Source: Puniceicoccales bacterium
Lineage (GTDB): Bacteria > Verrucomicrobiota > Verrucomicrobiia > Opitutales > UBA953
NCBI GenBank assembly: GCA_031279675.1
Contig: JAITIB010000015.1
Location: 1 to 6,795 of the forward strand
Length of the DNA: 6,795 bases
Direction: 5' to 3'
Shown here: positions 6,264 through 6,795 of the stretch, one piece after another
How positions within the stretch are numbered: the stretch's first letter is position 1
How the letters are laid out: every line of letters begins with the position of its first letter
Notes under the pieces: model-generated
Told to the model about the DNA's origin: nothing
Seen by the model: the letters and a program-made list of their open reading frames with translations, nothing else
Database searches by the model: none
Position numbers and translations under genes: made by a program

Positions 6264-6795
6264 ATGAGCAAAATTCTCGGCATAGACCTCGGCACCACAA
6301 ACTCCTGCATGTCCGTCATTGATGGCGGCGAACCCGTCGTCGTGCCCAACAGCGAAGGCGCCCGCACCACACCCTCCGTCGTCGCATTCGCGAAAAACGG
6401 AGACCGCCTCGTCGGCCAGGCCGCCAAACGCCAGGCCGTCACCAACCCGCAAAACACCATCTTCTCCGCCAAACGCCTCATCGGGCGCAAATATCGCGAA
6501 GTGCAGGAGGAGATCAAAACCCTCCCCTACAAAGTCATCGAAGGCAAAAATGGTGACGCCTGGATCGCCTGCACCGTCAACGGCAAAGAAGAAACCTTCG
6601 CCCCCGAGCAAATCTCCGCCATGGTGCTCGCCAAACTCAAGGCCGACGCCGAAGCCTATCTCGGCGAAAAAATCACCCAGGCCGTCATCACCGTCCCCGC
6701 CTACTTCAACGACGCCCAACGCCAGGCCACCAAGGACGCAGGCGCCATCGCCGGCCTCGAAGTCCTCCGCATCATCAACGAACCCACCGCCGCAT
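6264..6795 (+). CDS. dnaK: Molecular chaperone DnaK (Hsp70), N-terminal part
   Basis: The first 177 residues of an Hsp70 chaperone that continues past the right edge. It begins MSKILGIDLGTTNSCMSV, with the phosphate-1 signature IDLGTTNS at residues 7-14. It also has RTTPSVVAF (34-42), LVGQAAKRQAVTNPQNT (49-65), the catalytic Lys K70 in SAKRLIGRK, AVITVPAYFNDAQRQATKDAG (from 140) and RIINEPTAA (169-177, including the conserved Glu E173). It keeps the segment around residues 75-115 that Gram-negative DnaK proteins have and Gram-positive ones lack. The family uses ATP binding and hydrolysis to control folding of client proteins with DnaJ and GrpE, neither of which is seen here. The ATG at 6264 fits the universal N-terminus. 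No Shine-Dalgarno sequence precedes it; the leader is rich in A and C with almost no G. It is transcribed divergently from comM. Confidence 0.98.
   Translation, partial: MSKILGIDLGTTNSCMSVIDGGEPVVVPNSEGARTTPSVVAFAKNGDRLVGQAAKRQAVTNPQNTIFSAKRLIGRKYREVQEEIKTLPYKVIEGKNGDAWIACTVNGKEETFAPEQISAMVLAKLKADAEAYLGEKITQAVITVPAYFNDAQRQATKDAGAIAGLEVLRIINEPTAA

Noticed and set aside
6243..6719. A 158-codon minus-strand frame opposite dnaK, rich in Gly, Asp and Phe
   Set aside because: Its composition is what the complement of a codon-biased dnaK gives. The dnaK reading is certain.

Overview
This is a high-GC bacterial chromosomal window of mostly housekeeping genes. Six genes run leftward on the minus strand and one, dnaK, runs rightward from position 6264. 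Third codon positions are strongly G/C. DnaK has the Gram-negative type of ATPase domain, and most starts have no clear Shine-Dalgarno sequence. The style of the proteins and the gene mixture recall Verrucomicrobiota, perhaps the Opitutaceae. That assignment is my impression, not something the sequence proves.

Layout of the minus-strand block, in transcription order: a ComM/YifB-type AAA+ ATPase (5949-4390), uroporphyrinogen-III synthase hemD (4393-3521), a NahK-like sugar kinase of the aminoglycoside-phosphotransferase fold (3524-2406), a GalE-like NAD-dependent sugar epimerase (2395-1460), uroporphyrinogen decarboxylase hemE (1463-417), and the N-terminal 114 residues of a class-III PLP aminotransferase (343 to beyond position 1). 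Three junctions are ATGA overlaps and a fourth is a 10-base gap, so the block is very probably one operon with translational coupling. A 15-codon mini-ORF lies between hemE and the aminotransferase and also ends in an ATGA overlap.

Functionally, hemD and hemE make consecutive steps of tetrapyrrole synthesis (hydroxymethylbilane to uroporphyrinogen III to coproporphyrinogen III). The kinase and epimerase between them look like a pair for making or interconverting nucleotide-sugar precursors. ComM acts in DNA branch migration during transformation. Nothing obvious ties these three jobs together beyond shared transcription.

The 314-base divergent region (5950-6263) is AT-richer than its surroundings. 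It holds the best regulatory signal in the window: a canonical sigma-54 (-24/-12) promoter motif at 6191-6205, pointing at dnaK. It is followed by a nearly G-free leader without a Shine-Dalgarno sequence. No CIRCE element or sigma-32-type promoter was seen there. I saw no RNA gene, mobile element, CRISPR array or convincing terminator.
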